Shown: positions 41,912 to 49,709 of the stretch, one piece after another
How positions within the stretch are numbered: position 1 is the stretch's first letter
Layout of the letters: every line of letters starts with the position of its first letter
Assembly (NCBI GenBank): GCA_964373815.1
Contig: CAYJWI010000002.1
Span: forward strand, 1 to 64,000
From: UBA10205 sp964373815
Lineage (GTDB): Archaea > Iainarchaeota > Iainarchaeia > Iainarchaeales > Iainarchaeaceae
Length of the DNA stretch: 64,000 nucleotides
Direction of reading: 5' to 3'
Notes under the pieces: generated by a model
Database searches by the model: none
What the model saw: only the letters and a program-made list of their open reading frames with translations
Told to the model about the DNA's origin: nothing
Position numbers and translations under genes: made by a program

Positions 41912-41936
41912 CGGGGTCTGCCGCTTGGCGACCCCG
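41912..41936 (+). terminator. Hairpin terminator after the gap pilin
   Basis: CGGGGTC (41912-41918) and GACCCCG (41930-41936) form a perfect 7-base stem after the stop at 41898, followed by AAAACTTCTTTT. The next pilin has its own promoter, which fits separate transcripts. Confidence 0.6.
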
Positions 41937-42054
41937 AAAACTTCTTTTCATATTTTTAAATAAGCAAAATTGCGCCTAGTTTTTGTGGGTGGCAATTTTT
42001 CCCTACCGCAAGGATTATAAACATCCGAGGCATTCTTATTGAACAGTGAAACAA

Positions 42055-42399
42055 ATGCGCGAAAAAGGGCAAGGGGCACTAGAATACCTACTCCTAATAG
42101 GAGGAGCAATAGTAGTCGCAGTAATAGTGGTGACGCTTCTGCTCGGGGTCAGCGCCCCCGCACAGGGCCAGACAGCTTCTGCGAGCGCAAGCTCGCTTTG
42201 CAGCCAAAAAGCGGCGCTTGTGAACAATGATTGTGATTTTAACGGTATCGGCTCAGGCGACGGTGCTGCGGGGGATTCGCTAAGGGTTGTGTTGATTGGC
42301 ACTGACTGCTATGCATGCGCGGGGAATTTCCCGCAATGCTCTGCGAGTCTATCTAAGGACCCAGCATACGACACTCCGGAAGCGTGCCGGAGCACATAG
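42055..42399 (+). CDS. Type IV pilin (Cys-rich head)
   Basis: The start MREKGQGALEYLLLIGGAIVV is a class III prepilin signal. The head has SLCSQKAAL, NDCDFNGIG, DCYACAGNFPQC and EACRST, the same cysteine plan as its neighbours. It has its own TATA box (GATTATAAAC, ~42013-42022). ATG 42055 is chosen over GTG 42046 because it gives the standard short leader. Bases 42064-42120 are identical to the other copies. Confidence 0.85.
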   Translation: MREKGQGALEYLLLIGGAIVVAVIVVTLLLGVSAPAQGQTASASASSLCSQKAALVNNDCDFNGIGSGDGAAGDSLRVVLIGTDCYACAGNFPQCSASLSKDPAYDTPEACRST

Positions 42400-42481
42400 G
42401 CAAACCGGCCGCCCCCTGTAAAATAGCAATAATTATAAACCACAAAGCGCTCTTATTATTCTTGGAACCAGGGTGGCATGG

Positions 42482-42811
42482 ATGCACAACAAAGGGCAAG
42501 GGGCACTAGAATACCTACTCCTAATAGGAGGAGCAATAGTAGTCGCAATAATAGTCATGCTTTTGCTGCTCAATGTGGCGACTGACAGCGGAACCCAGAC
42601 AGGGGCCCTAACCGCAGCCTCTTTTTGCACCCAGAAGGCTGCAATAACAAACCAGAATTGTGACATCAACACAAGCGCTGCGGGAAACACTAGAAGGGTT
42701 GTGTGGGTAAATGAGGAATGTTATGACTGTTCAGGCAACTATCCGCAATGCGGGGCAAGCGCCACGACGGATGCCCCATATAACACTGCAGAAGAGTGCC
42801 AGAGCGGCTGA
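42482..42811 (+). CDS. Type IV pilin (Cys-rich head)
   Basis: The start MHNKGQGALEYLLLIGGAIVV is shared with the neighbouring copies, and the head repeats the cysteine plan (SFCTQKAAI, QNCDINTSA, ECYDCSGNYPQC, EECQSG). A TATA box (AATTATAAAC, ~42430) stands upstream in a context like that of 42055. Helix residues diverge right after the identical block (AIIVMLLLLNV). It is followed by another small pilin after seven bases. Confidence 0.85.
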   Translation: MHNKGQGALEYLLLIGGAIVVAIIVMLLLLNVATDSGTQTGALTAASFCTQKAAITNQNCDINTSAAGNTRRVVWVNEECYDCSGNYPQCGASATTDAPYNTAEECQSG

Positions 42812-42818
42812 ACCCCAT

Positions 42819-43007
42819 ATGGCTGCTGCAGGGCTTAGTTCCGAAAGGGCGCAAGTTTCGATAGAGTACATACTGACCATAATGTTCGCGGTTCTCCTCG
42901 TGATTGCCGTCACAATAATCGCCTTTAACATAGCGTCAGTTGCTGACAGGGCACAGCTCAAGATAATCCAGAACCGGGACAACGTTATTTCAACACTTAT
43001 GAGTTGA
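42819..43007 (+). CDS. Small class III-signal pilin-like protein
   Basis: The 62-residue product starts MAAAGLSSERAQVSIEYILTIMFAV, with a longer leader and a VSIEY cleavage region as in the 19785 pilin. After the helix comes a short charged stalk (DRAQLKIIQNRDNVIS). ATG 42819 is fixed by the signal. Its stop is directly followed by the peptidase gene, so the two are coupled. Confidence 0.75.
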   Translation: MAAAGLSSERAQVSIEYILTIMFAVLLVIAVTIIAFNIASVADRAQLKIIQNRDNVISTLMS

Positions 43008-44159
43008 TTGGGGGTGCTCGAACTTGCATATTTCACCCTTACGGTTTTGGCACTCCTGATTGCAGCGTATACGGATCTTAAGGAAAGGATTGTAAGCAAC
43101 AAACTCACTTTCGGGCTTGGCGCTGCAGGGCTGGTGCTCAAAGGCGCGGAATCGTTTTTCGCAAACAGCCCCCAGCCGATGTTTTTGTCGCTTGCTGGCG
43201 GGGCCATCGCTTTCATCCTGTGCTATGTTTTATGGCAAATCGGCGTGTGGGCTTCTGGAGATGTGAAGCTTGTGAGCGCAATTGCAATACTAAACCCCGT
43301 AAATTATGCAGCCCTTGCAAGCATTTTTCCGGTAACGAACCCGCTTTTTTCCAGCATAGGCCTTCCTGTGTTTTCTGCCACCCTGATAATTTATTCGGTA
43401 TTTGCAACACTGCCATTGGGGGCTGCAATGGTCTTTTCAGCTGGCCTCAAGCACAAAGAGGCCCTCGCAAGGGCTGCGAAAAAAATTTCCGGCAAGGCCT
43501 TGGGGATAGCGCTTTTTTCGGCAACCATTTCAGCATTGAAAGTCATTCTTGACTCTTACCCATCCGCGGCAATTGATGGCACCCTGCCAAGCGAGCTTGC
43601 GATAATCCCGCTTCTTGTAATACTGGCGTTCCTTCCCGGAAAAATAAGGGCCGTGGTTTCTGTTATAGTGGTGGGCGCAGGGCTTTACTTCGAGCCATTG
43701 GGTTTTTTCCTGAAGGCGGTTTTGGTGGCAGCGCCGATAATGGCCCTTTACGCACTGTGGAAAATTTATGATGAGAGCAGGGAATACGCTTTTACGGAAA
43801 TGGTAAGTTCACGCGCATTACGAGAAGGCATGATACCTAGCAGGTACATCGTGGAAAAAAACGGCAGGATTGAACTGGTCGAGGCCCCTTCAATGGCAAG
43901 AGTTTTAAAGGACTTAATCAGCAATAGGATGAAAAGCGGTTTGCGCCTGCTGCGCCTTGATGGAAATGTGATATCTTCACCGCTTTCAGCTGGCGGGCTT
44001 TCGGCGGAAGATGCACAAGAACTTAGGAAAAAAGCGCAAAGTGGAATTATGCCGAACAAGATTTCTGTCAAGAAGACAATGGCTTTCGTGCCGGCAATAC
44101 TTGTGGCATACATTGCGGCGCAGTTTACGGGTGATTTGATTTGGAACATTTTATTCTAA
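43008..44159 (+). CDS. Prepilin peptidase (class III signal, A24 family)
   Basis: This aspartic membrane protease removes prepilin leaders. Catalytic Asp residues are in AAYTDLKERIVSN and in GVWASGDVKLVSAIA, the GDxK form typical of A24 enzymes. The 383-residue protein has about eight membrane segments and a ~110-residue cytoplasmic insert (YDESREYAFTEMVSSRALREG onward) before a last helix, longer than usual archaeal enzymes. TTG 43008 directly follows the pilin stop; GTG 43014 is an alternative. Confidence 0.9.
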   Translation: MGVLELAYFTLTVLALLIAAYTDLKERIVSNKLTFGLGAAGLVLKGAESFFANSPQPMFLSLAGGAIAFILCYVLWQIGVWASGDVKLVSAIAILNPVNYAALASIFPVTNPLFSSIGLPVFSATLIIYSVFATLPLGAAMVFSAGLKHKEALARAAKKISGKALGIALFSATISALKVILDSYPSAAIDGTLPSELAIIPLLVILAFLPGKIRAVVSVIVVGAGLYFEPLGFFLKAVLVAAPIMALYALWKIYDESREYAFTEMVSSRALREGMIPSRYIVEKNGRIELVEAPSMARVLKDLISNRMKSGLRLLRLDGNVISSPLSAGGLSAEDAQELRKKAQSGIMPNKISVKKTMAFVPAILVAYIAAQFTGDLIWNILF

Positions 44160-44173
44160 ACAGCCCTGCAAAA

Positions 44174-44671
44174 ATGCGCGGTCAGGCAAGTGTTGAGTTC
44201 ATACTTGTGCTGGTCATTGCACTTGCATATATACTGGTTGTCACGCAGCCGAATGCCGACCTTTCAAGCAGCTCGATTGAGGATGTCTCAAACCTTGCAA
44301 AGCTAAGGGTTTCGGCCGACAAGCTCACGAACACCATACAATATGTTTCCCTCTCAGGCGCGGGCACAAGGCAGACAATCCAGCTTGTTGTGCCGAATGA
44401 TTCGAACATTTCATGCGAACCTTCATCAGGGCCGAGCACCACGCTTAGGATTCAGTATGCATTAAAGTCGAAGGAAGGCTCACCCGGATGCTACAACGAC
44501 AATGATGCTGTCCTCAACCCGAATTTCTGCAACAAAACTATAAGCGTGGATGCGAACTTTAGCTGCAGCGCCGGCGGCCAGAACCCCACAGTGATGAGGC
44601 CGGGCATTTACAGGGCCACTGTAGAGAAGAATTCAGCCGGAGTGGTTGCAAACCTGATAGTGGTTGGATGA
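44174..44671 (+). CDS. Pilin-like protein
   Basis: The 165-residue product begins MRGQASVEFILVLVIALAYIL, a class III prepilin signal with Glu after the GQ site. A beta-rich head with four cysteines follows (NISCEPSSG, SPGCYNDND, NPNFCNKT, NFSCSAGG). ATG 44174 is set by the signal. The stop overlaps the next pilin (ATGA). Confidence 0.8.
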   Translation: MRGQASVEFILVLVIALAYILVVTQPNADLSSSSIEDVSNLAKLRVSADKLTNTIQYVSLSGAGTRQTIQLVVPNDSNISCEPSSGPSTTLRIQYALKSKEGSPGCYNDNDAVLNPNFCNKTISVDANFSCSAGGQNPTVMRPGIYRATVEKNSAGVVANLIVVG

Positions 44672-45033
44672 GGGGCCAGGCAAGCGTTGAGGTAATCACG
44701 ATAATTGCGATAGCAGTCATCATCGCTTTTATCGTGCTCTCAAGGTTCACACCGCTCCAGGACACGATTTTTACGAGCGCCGCAGTAAGGCAGGCGGCAA
44801 TAAGCGGGGCTGAAAGGCTTGACACGAAATACATAATCACCGAGGCGAGGGTCACAGAGTGCCCTGCCTCGATTAAGATTAATGTAGGCATTAATCCGAC
44901 CCCCGGAGTTGGAAACAACGACAACACGACTTTGACAGCAAATATAACACCAGCAGTGAACTTCATTAGGAACACCGCCGGAAAAACCGTTTCTGTATCT
45001 TACAATGACCCTTTAAACCTCCTATGCCCATAG
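44668..45033 (+). CDS. Pilin-like protein
   Basis: The 121-residue product starts MRGQASVEVITIIAIAVIIAFIV, nearly the same signal as the gene before it, then a beta-rich head with two cysteines (VTECPAS, LNLLCP). It ends the pilus operon that begins at 37400. A TCGTCAATCGACGA element follows 1 base after the stop. Confidence 0.8.
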   Translation: MRGQASVEVITIIAIAVIIAFIVLSRFTPLQDTIFTSAAVRQAAISGAERLDTKYIITEARVTECPASIKINVGINPTPGVGNNDNTTLTANITPAVNFIRNTAGKTVSVSYNDPLNLLCP

Positions 45034-45057
45034 TCGTCAATCGACGAATTTTTATTC
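45034..45057 (+). promoter_or_regulatory. Promoter with TCGTCAATCGACGA element
   Basis: TCGTCAATCGACGA (45034-45047) abuts a TATA-like AATTTTTATTC, ~27 bases before ATG 45079. This is the third copy of the element at 19736 and 21985, here with a 5-base inverted repeat (TCGTC/GACGA). Confidence 0.5.
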
Positions 45058-45078
45058 TTTTTCTCTCGTGTATCCATA

Positions 45079-45435
45079 ATGGAAATAAGCCTTGGAAAAT
45101 TGAAGCATCTCGGGTTGGCCCTTGGGATTGCAGGCATTATTGCCCTCTCATTCCTGCTGCCTGAAGAAAAAGAGGCGCTCGCAAACCAAATATCCGGACA
45201 GAGGCTAGGAGAGAGGGTGGTGGTTTCAGGAACCATAAATGGCCTTGAGATAAGGAACGGGAACGCATTCTTCTCAATCGAAAATGCCGGAAAAATAAGC
45301 GCGGCCTTCTTCAAACCAACAAAAGCCGACCTTGATGCCCTGCGCGAGAACGGGATAGTGAGGGCCTTTGGCACGATATCAGTCTACAATGAGAGGCCCG
45401 AGATAATAGTTGACAGAGTGAGCCAAGTTGATTGA
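45079..45435 (+). CDS. Membrane-anchored OB-fold protein
   Basis: The 118-residue product has an N-terminal helix (HLGLALGIAGIIALSFLLP) and an OB-fold-like domain: VVVSGTINGLEIRNGNAFFSIEN and IVRAFGTISVYNERPEIIVDRVSQVD follow the 'v.v.G.I.....g...f.l.D' pattern of tRNA-anti-type OB folds. Nucleic acid or ligand binding is possible. It carries the regulator element shared with pilin genes and overlaps the next gene by eight bases. Confidence 0.65.
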   Translation: MEISLGKLKHLGLALGIAGIIALSFLLPEEKEALANQISGQRLGERVVVSGTINGLEIRNGNAFFSIENAGKISAAFFKPTKADLDALRENGIVRAFGTISVYNERPEIIVDRVSQVD

Positions 45436-46603
45436 AGAGATTTTGTGGCTCCTCTTCGGTTTTGTCGCAGGGATAGTCACTGGGCTTTTTCCCGGGATAC
45501 ACGCAAACACCGCGGCGCTGCTCGCACTCTATGTCAAACCCGGAAATCCGCTCGGCTTTGCGCTCTTCGTGGTGTCGATGAGCATAACGCACTCATTCGT
45601 GGATGCGATACCGAGCATATTGCTAGGGGCGCCTTCGGGAGAGAGTTCCCTTAACCTTCTTCCGGGGCATGAAATGCTTCTGCAGGGAAAAGGGCTTGAG
45701 GCTATACAGCTCACTGTGTTCGGCGGCCTTTTGACAGGGATTTTCACGGTAATTCTGCTGCCGTTCTTTTTTTCATTCGCAAAAAATTACGGGAACCAGC
45801 TTCCGATAGTGATTCCCGCATTCATAGCAGTTACAGTAATTCTCATGGTAATTGATGAAAAAAACAAGCCCACCGCGATAGCAATCATTGCCCTCTCCGG
45901 GCTCGCGGGGCAGTTTTTGCTCAATGCCGGAATACACGAGGCTATTTTTGCGCTCGTGGTCGGCTTCTTCGCAATTCCCGGGCTCTGCCAGGCCGCACTT
46001 TCCAATACGAAAATACCGCCGCAGGAAAAAACCTGCAAATCGAGGCAGAAAATTTCTTTCGGCCTTGTATCCGCGGCGACCTCGGGGGTGCTTGCCGCCT
46101 TTCCCGGCATCGGGCCCAGCCAGGCAGCGGCGATTGTGAAAAGCTTTCTTGGCAAAATTTCCAAATCAGAATACCTTATCCTTAGCGGCGGGATAAACAT
46201 AGGCAATCTTTTCTTCAGCATACTCATGCTCTATGCTCTCGGAAAAACACGCACAGGGATGGCGGCAATAATAGATTCGGTGATGGAAATTGACGGGACA
46301 AGTTTCGCAATACTTGCAGCGGGGGCAGTGGCTTCAGTCGGGGTTGCGACGGCAGTGACGGAAATAATATCCCCCCACGCAATCACAATGCTCCAAAGAA
46401 TAAATTACAGGAAATCGAGCATTGCCATCGCATCGGCTTTGGGCGCGCTTGTGCTCTGGATATGCGGGCCGGCTGGGCTCGCGGCATCGCTTGTCGCTGC
46501 GGGGATAGGTTTCTGTTGCATAGGGGCGGGGGTGAAGAGGGGCAGCTGCATGGGGTTCCTCCTGCTGCCGACCTTTCTTTTTTACACCGGCATCGGTTTT
46601 TAA
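45428..46603 (+). CDS. TctA/DUF112-like membrane transporter
   Basis: This 391-residue membrane protein matches the archaeal TctA-like family: VAGIVTGLFPGIHANT near the start and SGVLAAFPGIGPSQAAAI mid-protein are the paired inverted-repeat motifs (GxxPGxxxN/Q). Bacterial TctA imports carboxylates with TctB and a binding protein, which are absent here, so the substrate is unknown. A TTG start overlaps the OB-fold gene (TTGATTGA). Confidence 0.85.
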   Translation: MIEEILWLLFGFVAGIVTGLFPGIHANTAALLALYVKPGNPLGFALFVVSMSITHSFVDAIPSILLGAPSGESSLNLLPGHEMLLQGKGLEAIQLTVFGGLLTGIFTVILLPFFFSFAKNYGNQLPIVIPAFIAVTVILMVIDEKNKPTAIAIIALSGLAGQFLLNAGIHEAIFALVVGFFAIPGLCQAALSNTKIPPQEKTCKSRQKISFGLVSAATSGVLAAFPGIGPSQAAAIVKSFLGKISKSEYLILSGGINIGNLFFSILMLYALGKTRTGMAAIIDSVMEIDGTSFAILAAGAVASVGVATAVTEIISPHAITMLQRINYRKSSIAIASALGALVLWICGPAGLAASLVAAGIGFCCIGAGVKRGSCMGFLLLPTFLFYTGIGF

Positions 46604-46626
46604 ATTTCGGGAACCAAGAATAGGTA

Positions 46627-46989
46627 ATGTATAGCATACGCAAGCAGGCCCTCGAATCAATAATAATCGCGGCGAGAAACGTCTACCCGCTCGAATTCTT
46701 TTCAATGCTCGGCGGGAAAAACAAAGCCATTGAAGAGCTCGTGGTGGTGAGCGCGCATTTCGGCGAGGACTTTTCCTCCTACAGGCTTGATTTGGTGCCG
46801 TTCGATCGGGAAATAATAGGGACGGTGCATTCGCACCCTTCGGTGCACAACTACCCTTCGGATGCGGACCTCGAATCGTTTTCGAAGTTCGGCGAAGTGC
46901 ACCTCATCATCAGCTATCCCTACGATTTAAATACAATCAGGGCTTTTGATAATAAGGGAAAAAAAATCACGCTCAAAGTGGTAGAATGA
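46627..46989 (+). CDS. JAMM/MPN+ metalloprotease
   Basis: The 120-residue protein has the full JAMM motif GTVHSHPSVHNYPSDADLESF (HxH, Ser and Asp zinc set) and an upstream Glu (YPLEFFSML). Such small archaeal enzymes remove ubiquitin-like SAMP modifiers or desulfurate cofactors. The stop overlaps gpmA by ATGA. Confidence 0.9.
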   Translation: MYSIRKQALESIIIAARNVYPLEFFSMLGGKNKAIEELVVVSAHFGEDFSSYRLDLVPFDREIIGTVHSHPSVHNYPSDADLESFSKFGEVHLIISYPYDLNTIRAFDNKGKKITLKVVE

Positions 46990-47687
46990 ACAAAAAACCC
47001 CACAAACTGGTGCTCCTGCGCCACGGCCAGAGCATCTGGAACATGGAGAACAGGTTCACGGGATGGACAGATGTGGACCTTTCCGAAAAAGGGAAGCAGG
47101 AATGCGTTGAAGCTGCAATGCTTCTGAAGAAGCATGGGTTTTCATTCGATCTCGTTTACGCATCCCTTCTCAAGCGCAGTGTCAGGACAGCGTGGATTGT
47201 GCTTGACGAAATGGGCCTTATGTGGGTTCCGGTAAAGCTTGACTGGAGGCTCAATGAAAGGCACTATGGCGCGCTGCAGGGCCTCGACAAGGACGAGATG
47301 AGGGAAAAATTCGGCGAGGGGCAGGTCCAGATCTGGAGGCGCAGCTATGGCATAAGGCCGCCTGCGCTTGAAAAAACAGACCCGAGATATGAAGGGGGCA
47401 ACCCCATGTACTCCCGGCTCAAAAAAAGCGAAATACCGCTCACTGAAAGCCTCAAGGACACAGTAAAGAGGGTTCTGCCATGCTGGAAAAAGGAGATTGC
47501 GCCGGCGATAAAGAACGGGAAGTGCGTTCTTGTAGCTGCAAGCGGGAATAGCCTGCGTGGCCTTGTGAAATACCTCGACAAAATCCCAGACAACGATATA
47601 CCGAGCCTTGAAATCCCCACAGGAAAGCCCCTTGTCTACGAGCTTGGAAAAAACCTCAAGCCAATTAGGCACTACTACCTTGGATAA
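46986..47687 (+). CDS. gpmA: Phosphoglycerate mutase (2,3-BPG type) lacking second catalytic His
   Basis: The 233-residue protein matches bacterial GpmA throughout: LLRHGQSIWNMENRFTGWTDVDLSEKG (phosphorylated His in RHG), RLNERHYGALQGLDK, and NIPTG-like EIPTGKPLVYEL. The second catalytic motif, normally AHGNSLR, reads AASGNSLR here: codon 186 (47541-47543) is AGC, Ser for His. This should weaken normal mutase chemistry. The gene is of bacterial type, likely acquired, and coupled to the JAMM gene. Confidence 0.9.
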   Translation: MNKKPHKLVLLRHGQSIWNMENRFTGWTDVDLSEKGKQECVEAAMLLKKHGFSFDLVYASLLKRSVRTAWIVLDEMGLMWVPVKLDWRLNERHYGALQGLDKDEMREKFGEGQVQIWRRSYGIRPPALEKTDPRYEGGNPMYSRLKKSEIPLTESLKDTVKRVLPCWKKEIAPAIKNGKCVLVAASGNSLRGLVKYLDKIPDNDIPSLEIPTGKPLVYELGKNLKPIRHYYLG

Positions 47688-47777
47688 AAGGAAAAAACTT
47701 GGCACTTCCTCTACCCCGAAAAATCTGCATGGCAAAAGGAAGAAACTGGGGCTAAACGAAAACAGCCACCCCGAAGC

Positions 47778-47835
47778 GGCTTTGCACAATAACGGGGTTA
47801 AACCATCATAAACTGCTCTTTTTCAGTGCAAAGCC
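47778..47835 (+). repeat. Inverted repeat between gpmA and the pilin operon
   Basis: GGCTTTGCAC (47778-47787) and GTGCAAAGCC (47826-47835) are perfect complements around a 38-base loop; both are next to CCCGAAGCG. It may end the gpmA transcript or act in the leader of the pilin operon. A possible 43-codon TTG ORF here (KRKKLG repeated) is not called. Confidence 0.45.
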
Positions 47836-47881
47836 CCCCCGAAGCGCTAATCTTATATTACATTAAAATATAAAGCTTAAA

Positions 47882-48307
47882 ATGGAAAAAGGGCAGGCAA
47901 GCATCGACCTCTTACTTTCCCTCATCGCCGCGCTCGCGTTTTTTTCAGTGCTCCTTGTGTACACCAATACCAACATTTCCGCGCATGCGGAAAACATTTA
48001 TGCAGGGAACTGGGCGAAAGCAATACTGCTTGATTCTTACGCCGCGACCGGGGCGGTAAAAGCGTATGGATTTGTCATGTCCTACAAGTCCCCAGCCCCG
48101 GAGGTGCAGAGAACCGCCAATGCGGCGAGCTGCACAATCGATTTGATCGGGGTAGCGCCGGGCTTTGGGTGGATTACGGTAAGGAACTACGGGACCAGCA
48201 CGCTGCCAACCTACAATAGCCTGACAATTTCTGACGTGAACTTCGCCGGCGGCCTCTTTGGGCTCAACACCCAGTGCGGGAAAAACTTCAACATGGGGAA
48301 GAAATGA
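47882..48307 (+). CDS. Pilin-like protein
   Basis: The 141-residue product starts MEKGQASIDLLLSLIAALAFF, a class III signal with Asp in place of the usual Glu. The head is beta-rich with two cysteines (AASCTIDL, NTQCGKN). An AT-rich TATA-like stretch (TTATATTACATTAAAATATAAAGC) lies directly upstream. First gene of a tight four-gene pilin operon. Confidence 0.75.
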   Translation: MEKGQASIDLLLSLIAALAFFSVLLVYTNTNISAHAENIYAGNWAKAILLDSYAATGAVKAYGFVMSYKSPAPEVQRTANAASCTIDLIGVAPGFGWITVRNYGTSTLPTYNSLTISDVNFAGGLFGLNTQCGKNFNMGKK

Positions 48308-48877
48308 ATGGATAGGAAAAAATTCGAGCGCGGGCAGGCATTTTCCCTCGACTTCGTCATTGCGATGAGCCTTGCCGTGCTCGCAATAGGGATGCTGCTC
48401 AACAATTTCGAGACAATCACCTACAGCGAAAAGGAGGCAAGGCTCCAGAATGAGTTGGCAGTAATAGCGCTCAACGCAAGCAGCCTCATGCTAGAGCTAA
48501 ACCGGTGCACCCCTTCAGGCACGCCTGACGGCCCCATTGAGTTCATTGACCAGGGATACAGGCTTTACGGCTGCTCGAACCCGGACCTTTTCCAGTCAAG
48601 GACAAAGGCAGACCTCATGGTCCCAACCTTCACCCCGCCCATCAAATGCAATATTACATGGGGGAACAATAGGACCAAACAGAGCTTCCAGCTTGTAGGC
48701 GCCGACAGGTGCGCTGATGCTGTGCCGGCAACGGGGGAAATAATATCCATCGACAGGAACTTCCTTTCAAGGGCAAGCGCGCTCGCAAAGGCGGATTATG
48801 AGAAGTGCATTGACTCCAACATCGACTGCTCCGGGGTTTATGGGGATTTCAACCTCACAGTGAAGGTGTGGAGATGA
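48308..48877 (+). CDS. Pilin-like protein
   Basis: The start MDRKKFERGQAFSLDFVIAMSLAVLAI has a basic leader, a GQ site and a helix with SLDF in place of SIEF. The 189-residue product has a head with six cysteines (NRCTPSG, YGCSNPD, IKCNITW, DRCADAV, YEKCIDS, IDCSGVY). It directly follows the preceding stop. Confidence 0.7.
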   Translation: MDRKKFERGQAFSLDFVIAMSLAVLAIGMLLNNFETITYSEKEARLQNELAVIALNASSLMLELNRCTPSGTPDGPIEFIDQGYRLYGCSNPDLFQSRTKADLMVPTFTPPIKCNITWGNNRTKQSFQLVGADRCADAVPATGEIISIDRNFLSRASALAKADYEKCIDSNIDCSGVYGDFNLTVKVWR

Positions 48878-49170
48878 AAAAAGGCTTTTTGTTCAGCATC
48901 GATGCGCTGCTCGCAATAGGCATAACCATAACGCTTTTTGCCGGCATTACGCTTGTAAGCCTTTCCGGCCCTGGGGACGGGCCTTCACAGGCGATGCTCT
49001 ATGTGAAGGGAAGCGACAAGGCGCTCGTGAAATTCCTGGACAACGATTACAACGTCACTTTCGCGCAAACGACGACAAAAGTGAAGGCGTTCTGCAAAGA
49101 GATTTTTGACTACAATTTCACAAATTCGAATGTGAGGAGCAGGGTGAAGAAATGCGAAGAGCTCAAATGA
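48874..49170 (+). CDS. Pilin-like protein
   Basis: ATG 48874 overlaps the previous stop (ATGA). The 98-residue product starts MKKGFLFSIDALLAIGITITLFAG, with the SIDALLA variant also seen at 20662. Two cysteines (KAFCKEI, VKKCEEL) lie near the end. Probably a minor pilin. Confidence 0.7.
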   Translation: MKKGFLFSIDALLAIGITITLFAGITLVSLSGPGDGPSQAMLYVKGSDKALVKFLDNDYNVTFAQTTTKVKAFCKEIFDYNFTNSNVRSRVKKCEELK

Positions 49171-49709
49171 AAGGGACGATTTCCGCGATTGTCGCGCTTG
49201 CAGCATCCGTAATCCTCCTGTTTGCCGCAAGCTCTTCGCTGAGCGTGCAGGAAAACAACGAAACAATGACAAAGATGATTGGCGCAAGGGAAACCGCGCT
49301 CAAGACTGAAAATGCGATAAGGCTTCTTGACAAGGCGACGGCAGACCACCTCTTTGACAACCTTGACAACCAGGTTTCCTGCAAGTCCACACTGGTTACG
49401 GAGGCAACAGTAAAGGCATCTTTTGACAATGTACTGGGCCAATTCAGCAAGCAGGGAAAAGCATCCATTAGATGCGCAATACTCGACAACGCAGCGCCGG
49501 ATTTTACAGTCAGCCTTCAAGCCGGAAAAACGCTTATCGTGACCGGCAGGCTGGATTGCAATACCGGAATTTCGGACTGGAATGCGATGGATTCGAGATG
49601 GTTCACGTTCACAAAGGATGCGGACAAAAACAATTCAGCGCCGGTGCCTTACTGCTATGTCAAGGACAATGTGTCAGGGTGCAATGAGCAGCCGATATTT
49701 AGCTGTTAA
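49167..49709 (+). CDS. Pilin-like or secreted membrane-anchored protein
   Basis: ATG 49167 overlaps the previous stop (ATGA). The 180-residue product starts MKGTISAIVALAASVILLFAAS, a helix without the usual acidic residue, then a head with six or more cysteines (VSCKSTL, IRCAILD, LDCNTGI, PYCYVKD, SGCNEQP, IFSC). It is last in the operon and ends against the convergent asnB gene. Likely a minor subunit. Confidence 0.65.
   Translation: MKGTISAIVALAASVILLFAASSSLSVQENNETMTKMIGARETALKTENAIRLLDKATADHLFDNLDNQVSCKSTLVTEATVKASFDNVLGQFSKQGKASIRCAILDNAAPDFTVSLQAGKTLIVTGRLDCNTGISDWNAMDSRWFTFTKDADKNNSAPVPYCYVKDNVSGCNEQPIFSC

Larger units (their letters stand above)
41460..42547 (+). repeat. Identical 57-base block in four pilin copies
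   Basis: A block coding KGQGALEYLLLIGGAIVVA is identical at 42064-42120 and 42491-42547, through 41514 in the copy before the gap (from 41460), and from 41615 to 41657 after it. Synonymous sites are identical too, while heads differ widely. The block uses A-ending codons (CTA, ATA, GTA) unlike the heads. Recent gene conversion or cassette recombination explains this best. Confidence 0.85.

Noticed and set aside
47681..47811. Possible 43-codon TTG ORF with repeated KRKKLG after gpmA
   Set aside because: It overlaps the gpmA end and an inverted repeat, has no ribosome site or TATA spacing, and composition is not convincing.
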